Source of the DNA: Mucilaginibacter sp.
GTDB lineage: Bacteria; Bacteroidota; Bacteroidia; Sphingobacteriales; Sphingobacteriaceae
Reading direction: 5' to 3'
Length of the DNA stretch: 52,157 nt
Assembly: GCF_028288185.1 (NCBI RefSeq)
Contig: NZ_JAQBOF010000032.1
Coordinates: forward strand, 1-52,157
The position numbers and the translations under genes were made by a program. How positions within the stretch are numbered: position 1 is the stretch's first letter; every line of letters begins with the position of its first letter. The notes below the pieces were generated by a model, which was given only the letters and a program-made list of their open reading frames with translations, ran no database searches and was not told the origin of the DNA. This document shows positions 7,160 through 15,290 of the stretch, in pieces.

Positions 7160-9202
7160 ATGAGAAAGAGTTTTTTATGCCTCGCGGCGATGGTTTTAAT
7201 GGGTAATGGTATTGCTGATGCGCAAATGGTTACCGTTTTACCTAAGGCCGAAATTCAAGGTATTAACGCCAATTACCCAAGTAACAGAGCGCCACTGCTG
7301 CCACAGCAATTTATAAAACTGCCGGTTACGGCTTTTAAACCTTCGGGCTGGTTAAAAAAACAACTGGAGTTACAGCGTGATGGCCTTACGGGTAATCTGG
7401 GCGAGATAAGCATCTGGCTAAGCAAAACCGATAATGCCTGGCTAAACAAAAGCGGCAAGGGCAAATATGGCTGGGAAGAGCTGCCTTACTGGCTAAAAGG
7501 CTATGGCGATATCGCCTACATGCTGGGCGACCCCAAAATGATAAAGGACACTAAATTCTGGATTAACGCCGTGCTGGATAACCAGCGCCCAGATGGAGAT
7601 ATGGGCCCGATCATAGAAAAGAAAAACGGTAACCGCGACCTTTGGGCCAACATGCCCATGATATGGTGCCTGCGTAGTTATTACGAATACAGCCACGAGC
7701 AGCGCGTTATTACCGCCCTCACCAATTACTTTAAATGGCTGGGGAATTATCCCGACAACCAGTTTTTAAAAGACTACTGGGAGAACAGCCGCGGCGGCGA
7801 TTACCTGGTGAGTATCTACTGGCTATACAACATAACCGGCGACAAGTTCCTGCTGGATGTTGCCGCCAAGGTTGATAAAAATACGGCCAACTGGCGCCAG
7901 GCTACCAACCTGCCCAACTGGCATAATGTTAATGTGGCCGAATGTTTCCGCGAGCCGGCTACCTTTTATCTGCAAAGCCATAACAGCGCTGATCTGGAAG
8001 CTACATATAATGATTTTAAGCTGATCCGCAATATATATGGGCAGGTGCCGGGTGGTATGTTCGGCAGTGACGAGAATGCCCGAAAAGGTTATGACGACCC
8101 GCGCCAGGCGGTGGAAACCTGCGGCATGGTTGAACAAATGACCAGCGACCAATACCTTTTACAATATACCGGCGATACTTTCTGGGCCGAGAACTGCGAG
8201 GATGTGGCCTTTAATACCTTCCCCGCCGCTTTCACCAGCGACTATAAAGCTTTGCGCTACCTAACTGCCCCCAACATGGTGCTGAACGATAGCAAGAACC
8301 ACGCGCCGGGCATTGCCAATAGCGGCCCGTTTTTAATGATGAACCCTTTTAGCAGCAGGTGTTGCCAGCATAACCACAGTGCCGGTTGGGTTTATTATGC
8401 CGAGAATGCCTGGATGGCGACGCCGGATAATGGTCTCGCCGCGCAATTATACCAGGCAGGTACTATTACCGCCAAAGTGGGTAGTGGGCAAGCCGTTAAA
8501 ATAACATCGGCTACACAATATCCTTTTAATGATGTGGTTGGCTTTACGGTTACTACGGCTAAGCCGGTGGCGTTCCCGCTATATTTGCGTGTACCAAAAT
8601 GGACTGAGGGTGCCAGCTTAACGGTTAACGGCAAACGTATGCCGGTTGAGGCCATCGCGAGTGGCTATATCAAACTAGCCAAGAATTGGAAAAACGGTGA
8701 TAAGATAACTCTTAAACTGCCTATGCATATACAGGTGCAGCAATGGGCCAAAAACAAAAACAGCGTGAGCGTAAGCTACGGCCCGCTAACGTATTCGCTT
8801 AAAATTGGGGAGACCTACAAGAAAGGCAACAGCCTAACCACCGCCATGGGCGACTCGGGCTGGCAAGCAAGTGCCGATCCCGAGAAATGGCCATCGTTCG
8901 AGATTTACCCGGCTACCGCCTGGAACTATGGCTTAGTGCTGGACGAGCAGCATCCCGAAAAATCATTCACCGTAGTTAAAAAGGCATGGCCTAAGGATGG
9001 CAACCCGTTCACCAACGCCAATGCACCAATAGAGCTACACGCCACCGGCAAACAAATTCCCGACTGGACCATCGACAAATACGGCCTCTGTGGCGTACTG
9101 CCCCAAAGCCCGGTGAAAACCGCTTCGACCGTAAGCAACTTAACCCTGGTACCTATGGGTGGCGCAAGGTTAAGGATCTCAGCGTTCCCGGTTGTGGAGT
9201 AA
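7160..9202 (+). CDS. GH127-family beta-L-arabinofuranosidase-like enzyme
   Basis: A 680-residue secreted protein with signal peptide MRKSFLCLAAMVLMGNGIADA. The alpha/alpha-barrel of the DUF1680/GH127 family runs to about residue 430, with a beta-sandwich tail. The zinc and catalytic residues match the known set in HypBA1 (Glu338, Cys340, Cys417, Cys418): Glu319 and Cys321 in ETCGM, and Cys401-Cys402 in RCCQHNHSAGW, where the first Cys is the expected nucleophile. It probably releases L-arabinofuranose or a related sugar from plant polymers in the periplasm. It is not in a SusCD locus. Codon use is typical of the GC-richer genes here. Confidence 0.88.
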   Translation: MRKSFLCLAAMVLMGNGIADAQMVTVLPKAEIQGINANYPSNRAPLLPQQFIKLPVTAFKPSGWLKKQLELQRDGLTGNLGEISIWLSKTDNAWLNKSGKGKYGWEELPYWLKGYGDIAYMLGDPKMIKDTKFWINAVLDNQRPDGDMGPIIEKKNGNRDLWANMPMIWCLRSYYEYSHEQRVITALTNYFKWLGNYPDNQFLKDYWENSRGGDYLVSIYWLYNITGDKFLLDVAAKVDKNTANWRQATNLPNWHNVNVAECFREPATFYLQSHNSADLEATYNDFKLIRNIYGQVPGGMFGSDENARKGYDDPRQAVETCGMVEQMTSDQYLLQYTGDTFWAENCEDVAFNTFPAAFTSDYKALRYLTAPNMVLNDSKNHAPGIANSGPFLMMNPFSSRCCQHNHSAGWVYYAENAWMATPDNGLAAQLYQAGTITAKVGSGQAVKITSATQYPFNDVVGFTVTTAKPVAFPLYLRVPKWTEGASLTVNGKRMPVEAIASGYIKLAKNWKNGDKITLKLPMHIQVQQWAKNKNSVSVSYGPLTYSLKIGETYKKGNSLTTAMGDSGWQASADPEKWPSFEIYPATAWNYGLVLDEQHPEKSFTVVKKAWPKDGNPFTNANAPIELHATGKQIPDWTIDKYGLCGVLPQSPVKTASTVSNLTLVPMGGARLRISAFPVVE

Positions 9203-9241
9203 TGAGTGATTGAGTGAGTTTTGAATGAGTGAATGGTTGGT

Positions 9242-9352
9242 AAAGATTAGTTATTGAAGATTATTAATGATTGTTTGTTTTAATGGTATTAATGAGCTCG
9301 CTTTGCTCGGTTAAAGATTGGGCCTGGCGCGTGGAGTGTCAGGCTTTTTTTT
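9242..9352 (+). repeat. 90-bp dispersed repeat with terminator, copy 1
   Basis: Begins AAAGATTAGTTATTGAAG and continues through GAGCTCGCTTTGCTCGG to GGCCTGGCGCG (9331). The end flows into an intrinsic terminator: GCCTGGCGC (9322-9330) pairs, with wobbles, with GTGTCAGGC (9336-9344), followed by eight T. It thus serves as the transcription end of the GH127 gene. Copies at 11380-11470 and 15029-15118. Confidence 0.7.
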
Positions 9353-9449
9353 ATGCTCTTTGCATGGGAAATCTCGTATGTTCTTGCACAGAAATGTGCT
9401 TTATTCTTAATTTCAACATCGTCCCGCTCAATCGCCGCGGGTTGGCTGT

Positions 9450-9890
9450 TACTTTTGTCTTGATACCAAAAACTAAGCGTAGCGACCTCATGAACACCTA
9501 TAAAAACAAACAATAGGTAAATAAATCAAGTCAGCCCGATCGCTTCCATCGCACAGGCCAGGCTCCCGGCCGCGCGTGCTGACAACCCCTCGCTCTTATT
9601 CATGGCTCACAAATAAAAGAATGTTGGTTCTAACGGAAACCGTCAGACGGGCGGCTTCGGGTGAAAGTCGGTAAAACAAGTTGGGCGGTGCGGCTGGAAG
9701 GGCATAGCGTCTTTTTGCCTGTGCAATGGCCTGTGCACCTGGAGCAAAATTATGCAGCCCGTGGTTTTACAGGCTTTGCAGCATAAAGGCCTTGTGCGGC
9801 AAAGAAGCATCCCGGGTGACTTGATTTTTGGTTACTTTTCATCAAGGAAAAGTAACTAGGCCCAGCGGCCAAGAGCGCTACGATGCGTTC
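9450..9890. repeat. Dispersed repeat block, copy 1
   Basis: The left part 9472-9583 (ACTAAGCGTAGCGACCTCATGAACACC onward, ending in a GTCAGC…GCTGAC hairpin) is repeated at 11847-11960. The right part 9830-9883 (GGTTACTTTTCATCAAGG, AGTAACTAGGCCCAGCGGCC, GCGCTACGA) is repeated in reverse at 11788-11842. The two parts are 247 bp apart here but abut in the second copy. This fills the gap 9353-9898; no gene is seen. It could be a small non-autonomous mobile element (inference). Confidence 0.55.
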
Positions 9891-9898
9891 TGGCAAAT

Positions 9899-10255
9899 TT
9901 AATCCTGGTGCAAACTAATACGATTACCATCCGGATCAACCACGGCGGCGAAACGGCCCCACGGAGTTTTATCTATTTGCCCCACGGTGATGCCTTTGGC
10001 AGTAAGCGCTTCCAGATCGGCTTCAAGGCTATCGGTTTTAATTACTAGTCCGTTAATGCAGCCTGCGGGCATATTGTCAAACCAGGTTACTAAAGTAATG
10101 CTAAGGTCACTAGTACCCGGCAGGGCCATTTGTACCCATTTTTTATCGCCCTCAAATGGTGCTTCTACCTGTACTTCGAACCCAAGGTTTAAGTAAAACT
10201 CTTTGGCGCGTTGCTGGTCGGTAACGGGGATGGAAATTATTTCTATTGATTTCAT
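9899..10255 (-). CDS. VOC-fold (glyoxalase/bleomycin resistance-like) protein
   Basis: A 118-residue single-module VOC protein: IEIISIPVTDQQRAKEFYLNLGFEV at the N-terminus and the closing VVDPDGNRISLHQD. The start at 10255 (MKSIEIISIPV) is chosen because the fold begins there; 12 more residues upstream are non-homologous in character. Family members are metal-dependent lyases, dioxygenases or drug-binding proteins and usually dimerise to build the site. The conserved final acidic or histidine ligands cannot be assigned to a particular reaction. Confidence 0.85.
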   Translation of the reverse strand: MKSIEIISIPVTDQQRAKEFYLNLGFEVQVEAPFEGDKKWVQMALPGTSDLSITLVTWFDNMPAGCINGLVIKTDSLEADLEALTAKGITVGQIDKTPWGRFAAVVDPDGNRISLHQD

Positions 10256-10369
10256 GATGTGTAAATGTTTTATAAGTACTAAATTAGACAATCGTTAGTA
10301 AACTTCCGGTCCCAAAAAAACAAAATGTCTACAGATTGTTGCCTTATTTTGAAACAAAATAAAAATCAA

Positions 10370-11380
10370 ATGAAAAAACTTATCGCCTTACAGGCTCTTG
10401 TAGCTTTAGCAATTATGTCGTTCCACGCGGTGGCGCAGCAAAAAACAGGTTTTCATGTTTTAAGAGATATCGCCATCCCCAGCACCGGCGGTTGGGATTA
10501 TATAACCGTTGATGGTGCCAACAAACGCATTTATACCTCGCATGGTAACCAGGTAAACGTAGTTTCTACCACTACCGGCGACTCGATAGGCTATATCCCC
10601 CAAACCTTAGGGGTGCACGGTATTGCCCTGGTAAAGTCGCTTGGCAAAGGTTATGTAAGCTGCGGCCGTGCAAACTCGGTTACTGTGTTTGATATTAAAA
10701 CCTTAAAAGTTTTGGCCCAGATCCCGGTAGGTACCAATCCCGATGCTATTTTTTATGATGATTTCTCCAAGAAAATAATTACCTGTAACGGGCGCAGCAA
10801 GGATGCCACCATTGTTGACCCCGCGACTGATAAAGTTGTAACCACCGTGCCGTTGGGCGATAAGCCTGAAACAGCAGTATCAGACGGCAAGGGCAAAATA
10901 TTTGTAAATGGCGAAGGTACCAGCACCGTAATTGTATTTGATGCACTTACTTATAAAGAAATTACTCGTTATAAAATTGATGGCGGCGAGTCGCCAAGCG
11001 GCTTAGATATCGACCGTAAAACTAATCGCTTATTTATAGGCTGCGGCGATACCAAAACTATGGTGGTGATGGATGCCGCTACCGGCAAAACTGTAGGCAC
11101 ATACCCCATTGGTGGTACTGATGGCGTGGTGTTCGACCCCGAACTAAAAATAGCCTATGCATCAAACGGCGAAGGCACCATAAGCGCGGTGAGAGAGATC
11201 AGCGCCGATAAATTTGAGTTCATCGAAAATATAACAACCGAACCAAGTGCCCGTACCATAGGTATTGACCTTACAACACATAAACTTTACCTGCCCGCAG
11301 CTAAAACAGAACCCAACCCGGCAGGCGGCAGGCCGAAGCAACTGCCCGGTACTTTCCATATTATTGAAGTGGGGAAATAA
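10370..11380 (+). CDS. YncE-like beta-propeller secreted protein
   Basis: A 336-residue protein with signal peptide MKKLIALQALVALAIMSFHAVAQ; the start at 10370 is used because the 15 upstream residues precede this signal. The rest is repeated YVTN-type propeller blades: GGWDYITVDGANKRIYTSHGNQVNVV, KGYVSCGRANSVTVFD, GKIFVNGEGTSTVIVFD, KTNRLFIGCGDTKTMVVMD and so on, about seven blades. These periplasmic or extracellular proteins act as binding scaffolds; some are linked to metal or redox systems. No catalytic motif is seen. Transcription probably ends in the repeat-borne terminator directly behind the stop. Confidence 0.82.
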   Translation: MKKLIALQALVALAIMSFHAVAQQKTGFHVLRDIAIPSTGGWDYITVDGANKRIYTSHGNQVNVVSTTTGDSIGYIPQTLGVHGIALVKSLGKGYVSCGRANSVTVFDIKTLKVLAQIPVGTNPDAIFYDDFSKKIITCNGRSKDATIVDPATDKVVTTVPLGDKPETAVSDGKGKIFVNGEGTSTVIVFDALTYKEITRYKIDGGESPSGLDIDRKTNRLFIGCGDTKTMVVMDAATGKTVGTYPIGGTDGVVFDPELKIAYASNGEGTISAVREISADKFEFIENITTEPSARTIGIDLTTHKLYLPAAKTEPNPAGGRPKQLPGTFHIIEVGK

Positions 11381-11495
11381 AGATTAGTTATTGAAGATTA
11401 TTAATAGTTGTTTGTTTTTAATTGTATTAATGAACTCGCTTTGCTCGGTTAAAGATTAGGCCTGGCGCGTGGACAACGTGTCGGGCTTTTTTTTG
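11380..11495 (+). repeat. 90-bp dispersed repeat with terminator, copy 2
   Basis: Starts at the last base of the propeller stop codon: AAGATTAGTTATTGAAG, TTAATAGTTGTTTG, GAACTCGCTTTGCTCGG, GGCCTGGCGCG. Its 3' end makes a strong terminator: GCCTGGCGCGT (11460-11470) pairs along 11 positions (three wobbles) with ACGTGTCGGGC (11476-11486), followed by eight T. It differs from the inverted copy at 15029-15118 at only three of 90 positions. Confidence 0.75.
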
Positions 11496-11512
11496 TTATA
11501 AGGTTGTTTCAC

Positions 11513-11560
11513 TGCTTGCGCTCGTTTGCAACGAGTGCTTAATATGGGTTTGCATTTATA
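11513..11560. repeat. Palindromic GCTCGT…ACGAG repeat, copy 1
   Basis: CTTGCGCTCGTTTGCAACGAGTGC followed by TTAATATGGGTTTTGC-like sequence; the core is the hairpin GCTCGT-TTGC-ACGAG. A reverse-oriented relative with the same flanking words (AACATGG, TTTGC) lies at 20104-20150 behind uvrA. Confidence 0.55.
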
Positions 11561-11603
11561 ATGCAAATGGAGCGCGTCTTTTAATTGCGCAAGTCTTAGC
11601 ATT

Positions 11604-11685
11604 TTGTCATTGCGATTACGAGGTACGAGTGTGGCAATCGCCTGTGTTCCTCCACGTCACGTTATTGCGAGCGATAGCGTGGACA
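11604..11685. repeat. GTCATTGCGAGCGATAGCG-type repeat (two degenerate copies)
   Basis: TTTGTCATTGCGATTACGAGG (11604) and CACGTTATTGCGAGCGATAG (from 11654) are variants of the word that appears cleanly as GTCATTGCGAGCGATAGCG at 12023-12049. It is an intergenic repeat, with no coding potential. Confidence 0.5.
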
Positions 11686-11787
11686 ACCGACCGTAGGGAG
11701 TTCATTAATACCATTAAAAAACAAATAATAGAATTAATAATCTCTACACTTGCTAATCAACTAAACGGATGTTGTTTGTTAGAACGT

Positions 11788-11960
11788 GTCGTAGCGCTCA
11801 TGGCCGCTGGGCCTAGTCACTTTCCCTTAGATGGAAAGTAACCAAGACTTAGCGTAGCGATCTCATGAACACCTATAAAAAAATAAATAATAGGTGAATA
11901 AATCAAGTCAGCCCAATCGCTGCCACTACACGGGCCCTGCTCCCGGCCGCGTGGGCTGAC
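11788..11960. repeat. Dispersed repeat block, copy 2
   Basis: The left half 11788-11842 (TCGTAGCGCTCATGGCCGC, GGGCCTAGTCAC, GGAAAGTAACC) is the reverse complement of 9830-9883. The right half 11847-11960 (ACTTAGCGTAGCGATCTCATG onward to GCTGAC) is a direct copy of 9472-9583. The reversed arrangement of the halves relative to copy 1 suggests rearrangement or modular ends. Confidence 0.6.
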
Positions 11961-12022
11961 AGGCCTTTGCGCGCTTGGATGGCGGTTAAACTTCTCCGCG
12001 CGTCTTTGCTTATCCCCACCAC

Positions 12023-12210
12023 GTCATTGCGAGCGATAGCGTGGCAATCTCTATGTAGGACATTCAACTGTGCAAGATTTTCTTCCTATCCGCTGTCCTA
12101 ATGTCTCTGACTTCGGACTACAATGCAGATAGGCTGTGCCGGGTGTTTAAAGCCCGCCAGTGTAGCTATAAACTACAGGCATACTCGTTCGAAGTCGTGA
12201 GACTTCGAAC
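12023..12210. repeat. Repeat word and perfect hairpin upstream of the PIN gene
   Basis: GTCATTGCGAGCGATAGCG with GGCAATC at 12023-12049, then a perfect 10-bp hairpin GTTCGAAGTC (12187-12196), loop GTGA, GACTTCGAAC (12201-12210), flanked by ACTCG…AACGAG. The remainder of the 1.1-kb gap 11381-12506 is repeats or unassigned; from about 12250 the DNA becomes AT-rich and leads into the PIN gene. Confidence 0.55.
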
Positions 12211-12506
12211 AACGAGGGTGAAGTAATCTTTACTTAGAACATTCAATGTGCATGATTTCGAAGACTATAGTAAACAGAGGCAGGAATAGTAATACAATTA
12301 TTTCTTTGTTATTAGTGTTGAAATCTCCTACTTTTCAACATTATACACACGAGCTAAAGGATGCTCGTTTAATTTTATAATTTTGATATACAATAAGTTA
12401 TAGTTCGGTTGCTTCTGTTTGAATGTAAAAGCACATTTGAAACCAACTATTAAACTTAACATAAATAATTTACTACATCCGTTATTGTATATAACAAAGA
12501 CTAACA

Positions 12507-14780
12507 ATGAATTTAGATAAAATAATTCGATCATTAGATTTAGCAAAATCTGACGCCAGAGACAAAACCATCGATGGAATTGTCGAATACATATTATTTT
12601 GTATTAATGACGAGGTTTCCTCTGACGAATTGAATGTGCTTATAAAAGAAGAGTTAATATTAGAATTACATAAATCTGAATTAGAAGAAGGTTTAGGAAA
12701 ACTAATTGATAGCAACGCAATAATTAAGGGGGAGAATAACAAATATAAATTAACTACTGAGCGATTCGTCCAGCTAAGAAAAGTTGTTTCTGAAAATGAT
12801 GATGCTGAGAAAATTCGATTAGAAAATTTTACTAATAGTGTAAAAAAATTTTCTAATGGTGTATTAAGCCAAGAAGACATTAAACTTCTTTGGTCAACGT
12901 TTACCAATTATTTATATGAATGTTATTTAGATCATGGAAAAAATGCATTAAATATTTTCAGCGGTAGGGGTAACTATAGTGAAGGTGAAATAGACTTAAA
13001 ATCTCTAATAAGTAAATATGAAAATGGACTTACAAATCAAAATTTAAAAAAGATTTTTAGGGAATATATAGACAATTTTTCTAAGGAAGTTACAACCGAG
13101 GGATTAGATTATCTGTTAAATCTTGCTAATAAAGCAGAAGCTTTTTTCGCCTTAGGATTATCTAAAGATGAATACAATCATATTTATGAAGAAATAACTT
13201 TTGATTGGACAATATTCGTCGATACAAATTTTCTTTATTCCATCTTAGACTTACATTCCCATCCAGAAAATGAAGCCGCTAAAGCAGTAGTAGAATTAGG
13301 GCGACAATTAAAAATAAAATTTCATTATCTAAATATTACTCTTCAGGAATTGCAAAATAGAAGTAAAGATTTTGATGCAAATATACCTCGCAATTTACTT
13401 TACTCCCAAATTCATGCTTTAGTAGAGTCTGAGCAAATCGACAATTTTTCAATGCGCTATTTTGAAAAGAAATTGATAGATATGGAAAATACGCCCCACC
13501 CTTTAGATATAGTTGGGCATGCAGTAAATAATTTGAAAAGTAAAGGCATAGAGATATTTAGATACCCATTTGAAAAGCTTTCCGATCAGGTAGAATATTT
13601 AAGAGATAGAGAAAGCAACTATAATGATCATTTAAAAATTTTAGATGAAACAAGAGCGGAGAAAGGTATCAAAATAAAAGGTCCAAAAGATGCAAAGCAA
13701 ATTTTTCATGATGTTTTTTTACGAGAAGCCATAATATTTCTTAGAGAAAGTACAGGTAATACAATTAATGACGTAAAGTATTTAGGAGTCACATTAGATA
13801 AAAGACTCATTAAATATGATAACTATTTGATAATGAAAAGGAAAGATGGAATACATATCCCTAACTTTTTTTCACCATCTATTTTACTTAAAAAACTATT
13901 AAAATATTCGCCGGTAAAGTCAGATGATTACCGAAGGGCATTTGTTAAAACGATTTCCACTCCAGCTTTAGATAATAATTACCATACCTCAAAAGTCACG
14001 ATAAGAAGTGTTAAATATTTTTATAACATGGGTATATCGGATGAAAAATTAATACTAAGCGCAATTAAAGATGAAATCTTCTTATCGAAATTTAAGGAGT
14101 TTGAAAGTGATGCCGAAATATTAAAAGAGTTTGTAGAAGCGGAAATTCAAAAAAAATATTCACAGTTATCAGATACTCTTGGAGATGTCGAAGGAAAGTT
14201 AAATAGAAGCAATGAATTATTAACTGCAATGAGTGATAAATATGAATTTGATTCGGTTAGAACTAAAAAACTTGAAGCAGAGGTTAACGAATTGCACGGC
14301 ACTGTTAAAGTCTATAACATGCTGGGAAACATCAAAAAAAGAGAAAAAACTCCAAATTTCAGTAAATTAACAGAAGGTCAATTGACAATTGACGGCGCGT
14401 TGAAATTGAGTAATGCCGAAAAAATACTTAGTGAGGTAAAGCAAGGAAACAGAAACTTGATAAATCAAATAGAAACTATAGATACTTTAAATAAAGTAAC
14501 TTCTTGGAGAAGAAAATCGCTATGGTATTTGATTCCAGTATTTATAGTTATCCTTCATGTTTTTCTAGTTTTGTTCTGTCAAAAAGAGAACTGGAACTAT
14601 GTTTCTTCTTTAATGGACGGTTGGTTTGAAAAATTAACAGATGGAAGAAAAGACCTTGTCAAAGGGATTGTCAGTGCAGTATTATTAGTATGTATAATCA
14701 AACCAGTTTCAATAATATGGAAACGATTTTTCAGCGATGAAGAAAAAGATAAGTTTTTGAAAGATAAATATAGTAAATAA
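12507..14780 (+). CDS. wHTH-PIN-coiled coil-two-TM protein, candidate toxin/defence effector
   Basis: A 757-residue AT-rich gene not recognised by name. Residues 1-95 look like a winged-helix domain (ILFCINDEVSSDELNVLIKEEL, then IKGENNKYKLT). Residues 230-440 have the PIN nuclease layout: Asp239 in FVDTNFLYSIL, Glu281 in TLQELQNR, Asp402 in FHDVFLREAI and Asp431 in VTLDKRLIKYDN, the usual four acids with an extra insertion of some 60-70 residues between the second and third. Residues 545-600 are coiled coil (LSDTLGDVEGKLNRSNELL). Two TM helices follow near 670-692 and 716-736, so the nuclease would face the cytoplasm. PIN domains usually cut RNA. It stands alone, flanked by inverted 90-bp repeats; an antiviral or toxin role is inference. 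Confidence 0.72.
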   Translation: MNLDKIIRSLDLAKSDARDKTIDGIVEYILFCINDEVSSDELNVLIKEELILELHKSELEEGLGKLIDSNAIIKGENNKYKLTTERFVQLRKVVSENDDAEKIRLENFTNSVKKFSNGVLSQEDIKLLWSTFTNYLYECYLDHGKNALNIFSGRGNYSEGEIDLKSLISKYENGLTNQNLKKIFREYIDNFSKEVTTEGLDYLLNLANKAEAFFALGLSKDEYNHIYEEITFDWTIFVDTNFLYSILDLHSHPENEAAKAVVELGRQLKIKFHYLNITLQELQNRSKDFDANIPRNLLYSQIHALVESEQIDNFSMRYFEKKLIDMENTPHPLDIVGHAVNNLKSKGIEIFRYPFEKLSDQVEYLRDRESNYNDHLKILDETRAEKGIKIKGPKDAKQIFHDVFLREAIIFLRESTGNTINDVKYLGVTLDKRLIKYDNYLIMKRKDGIHIPNFFSPSILLKKLLKYSPVKSDDYRRAFVKTISTPALDNNYHTSKVTIRSVKYFYNMGISDEKLILSAIKDEIFLSKFKEFESDAEILKEFVEAEIQKKYSQLSDTLGDVEGKLNRSNELLTAMSDKYEFDSVRTKKLEAEVNELHGTVKVYNMLGNIKKREKTPNFSKLTEGQLTIDGALKLSNAEKILSEVKQGNRNLINQIETIDTLNKVTSWRRKSLWYLIPVFIVILHVFLVLFCQKENWNYVSSLMDGWFEKLTDGRKDLVKGIVSAVLLVCIIKPVSIIWKRFFSDEEKDKFLKDKYSK

Positions 14781-14807
14781 ACATTGAGCCTCAGCATGAC
14801 AACGCGC

Positions 14808-14940
14808 GGGCCGCGTTAAGGATTGCAGCGAATACCGGCCATCGCGCCTAATGCTTATAGCCGTATAAGCGGAAAGCCTGGCCCGTAGGCAACGCCCTTG
14901 TTCAGTTGGCAGTTTTTAGTTGGCAGTTTGCAGTGATTTG
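14808..14940. repeat. Dispersed GC-rich intergenic repeat, copy 3 (reverse)
   Basis: A diverged reverse-orientation copy of the 1285-1440 block: GCGTTAAGGATTGCAGCG, ATACCGGCC, CGCGCCTAATGC, GCCTGGCCCGTAGG, AACGCCCTTGTTCAGTTG and the AGTTGGCAGTTTGCAGT tail. It occupies the first half of the gap 14781-15290; the second half contains GTGGGGAGGG-type sequence and the inverted 90-bp repeat. No gene is seen. Confidence 0.6.
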
Positions 14941-15028
14941 GAAGTCGGTTAGTTTCTTATCGCTTTACTAAACCCCTCCCTACACCCTCCCGTGGGGAGG
15001 GAATCGCACGGGCCGTCCCACCACATCC

Positions 15029-15118
15029 CGCGCCAGGCCCAATCTTTAACCGAGCAAAGCGAGTTCATTAATACAATTAAAAACAAACAACTATTAATAA
15101 TCTTCAATCACCAATCTT
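15029..15118 (-). repeat. 90-bp dispersed repeat, copy 3 (inverted)
   Basis: The reverse complement of 11380-11470 with three mismatches in 90 positions, placing the PIN gene between inverted near-identical sequences 3.6 kb apart. This copy lacks the T-rich terminator end: past CGCGCC the sequence runs into unrelated GGGATGTGG on the minus strand. Confidence 0.75.
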
Positions 15119-15290
15119 CCCCACCAATCTTCCCCAACCAATTTAGAAAAGCTCCAAATAACATTTGACAATACAGCGACTTCGCATTAAGCGTTATATT
15201 TTGTAAATTCGCCGCACGCCTTAATTTTATTGGGAATACTGATGAAAATAAGGCAAATACGTTTATCCTTCTTACTTAAATATAACAGAA

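Noticed and set aside
9271..9516. Overlapping open frames on both strands behind GH127
   Set aside because: They cover the terminator repeat and the start of the repeat block; the same frames are not kept in the other copies.
12328..12546. Minus-strand open frame overlapping the start of the PIN gene
   Set aside because: AT-rich chance frame that would overlap the PIN start codon; could be an antitoxin candidate only if it had a start site, but none is visible and composition is noncoding.
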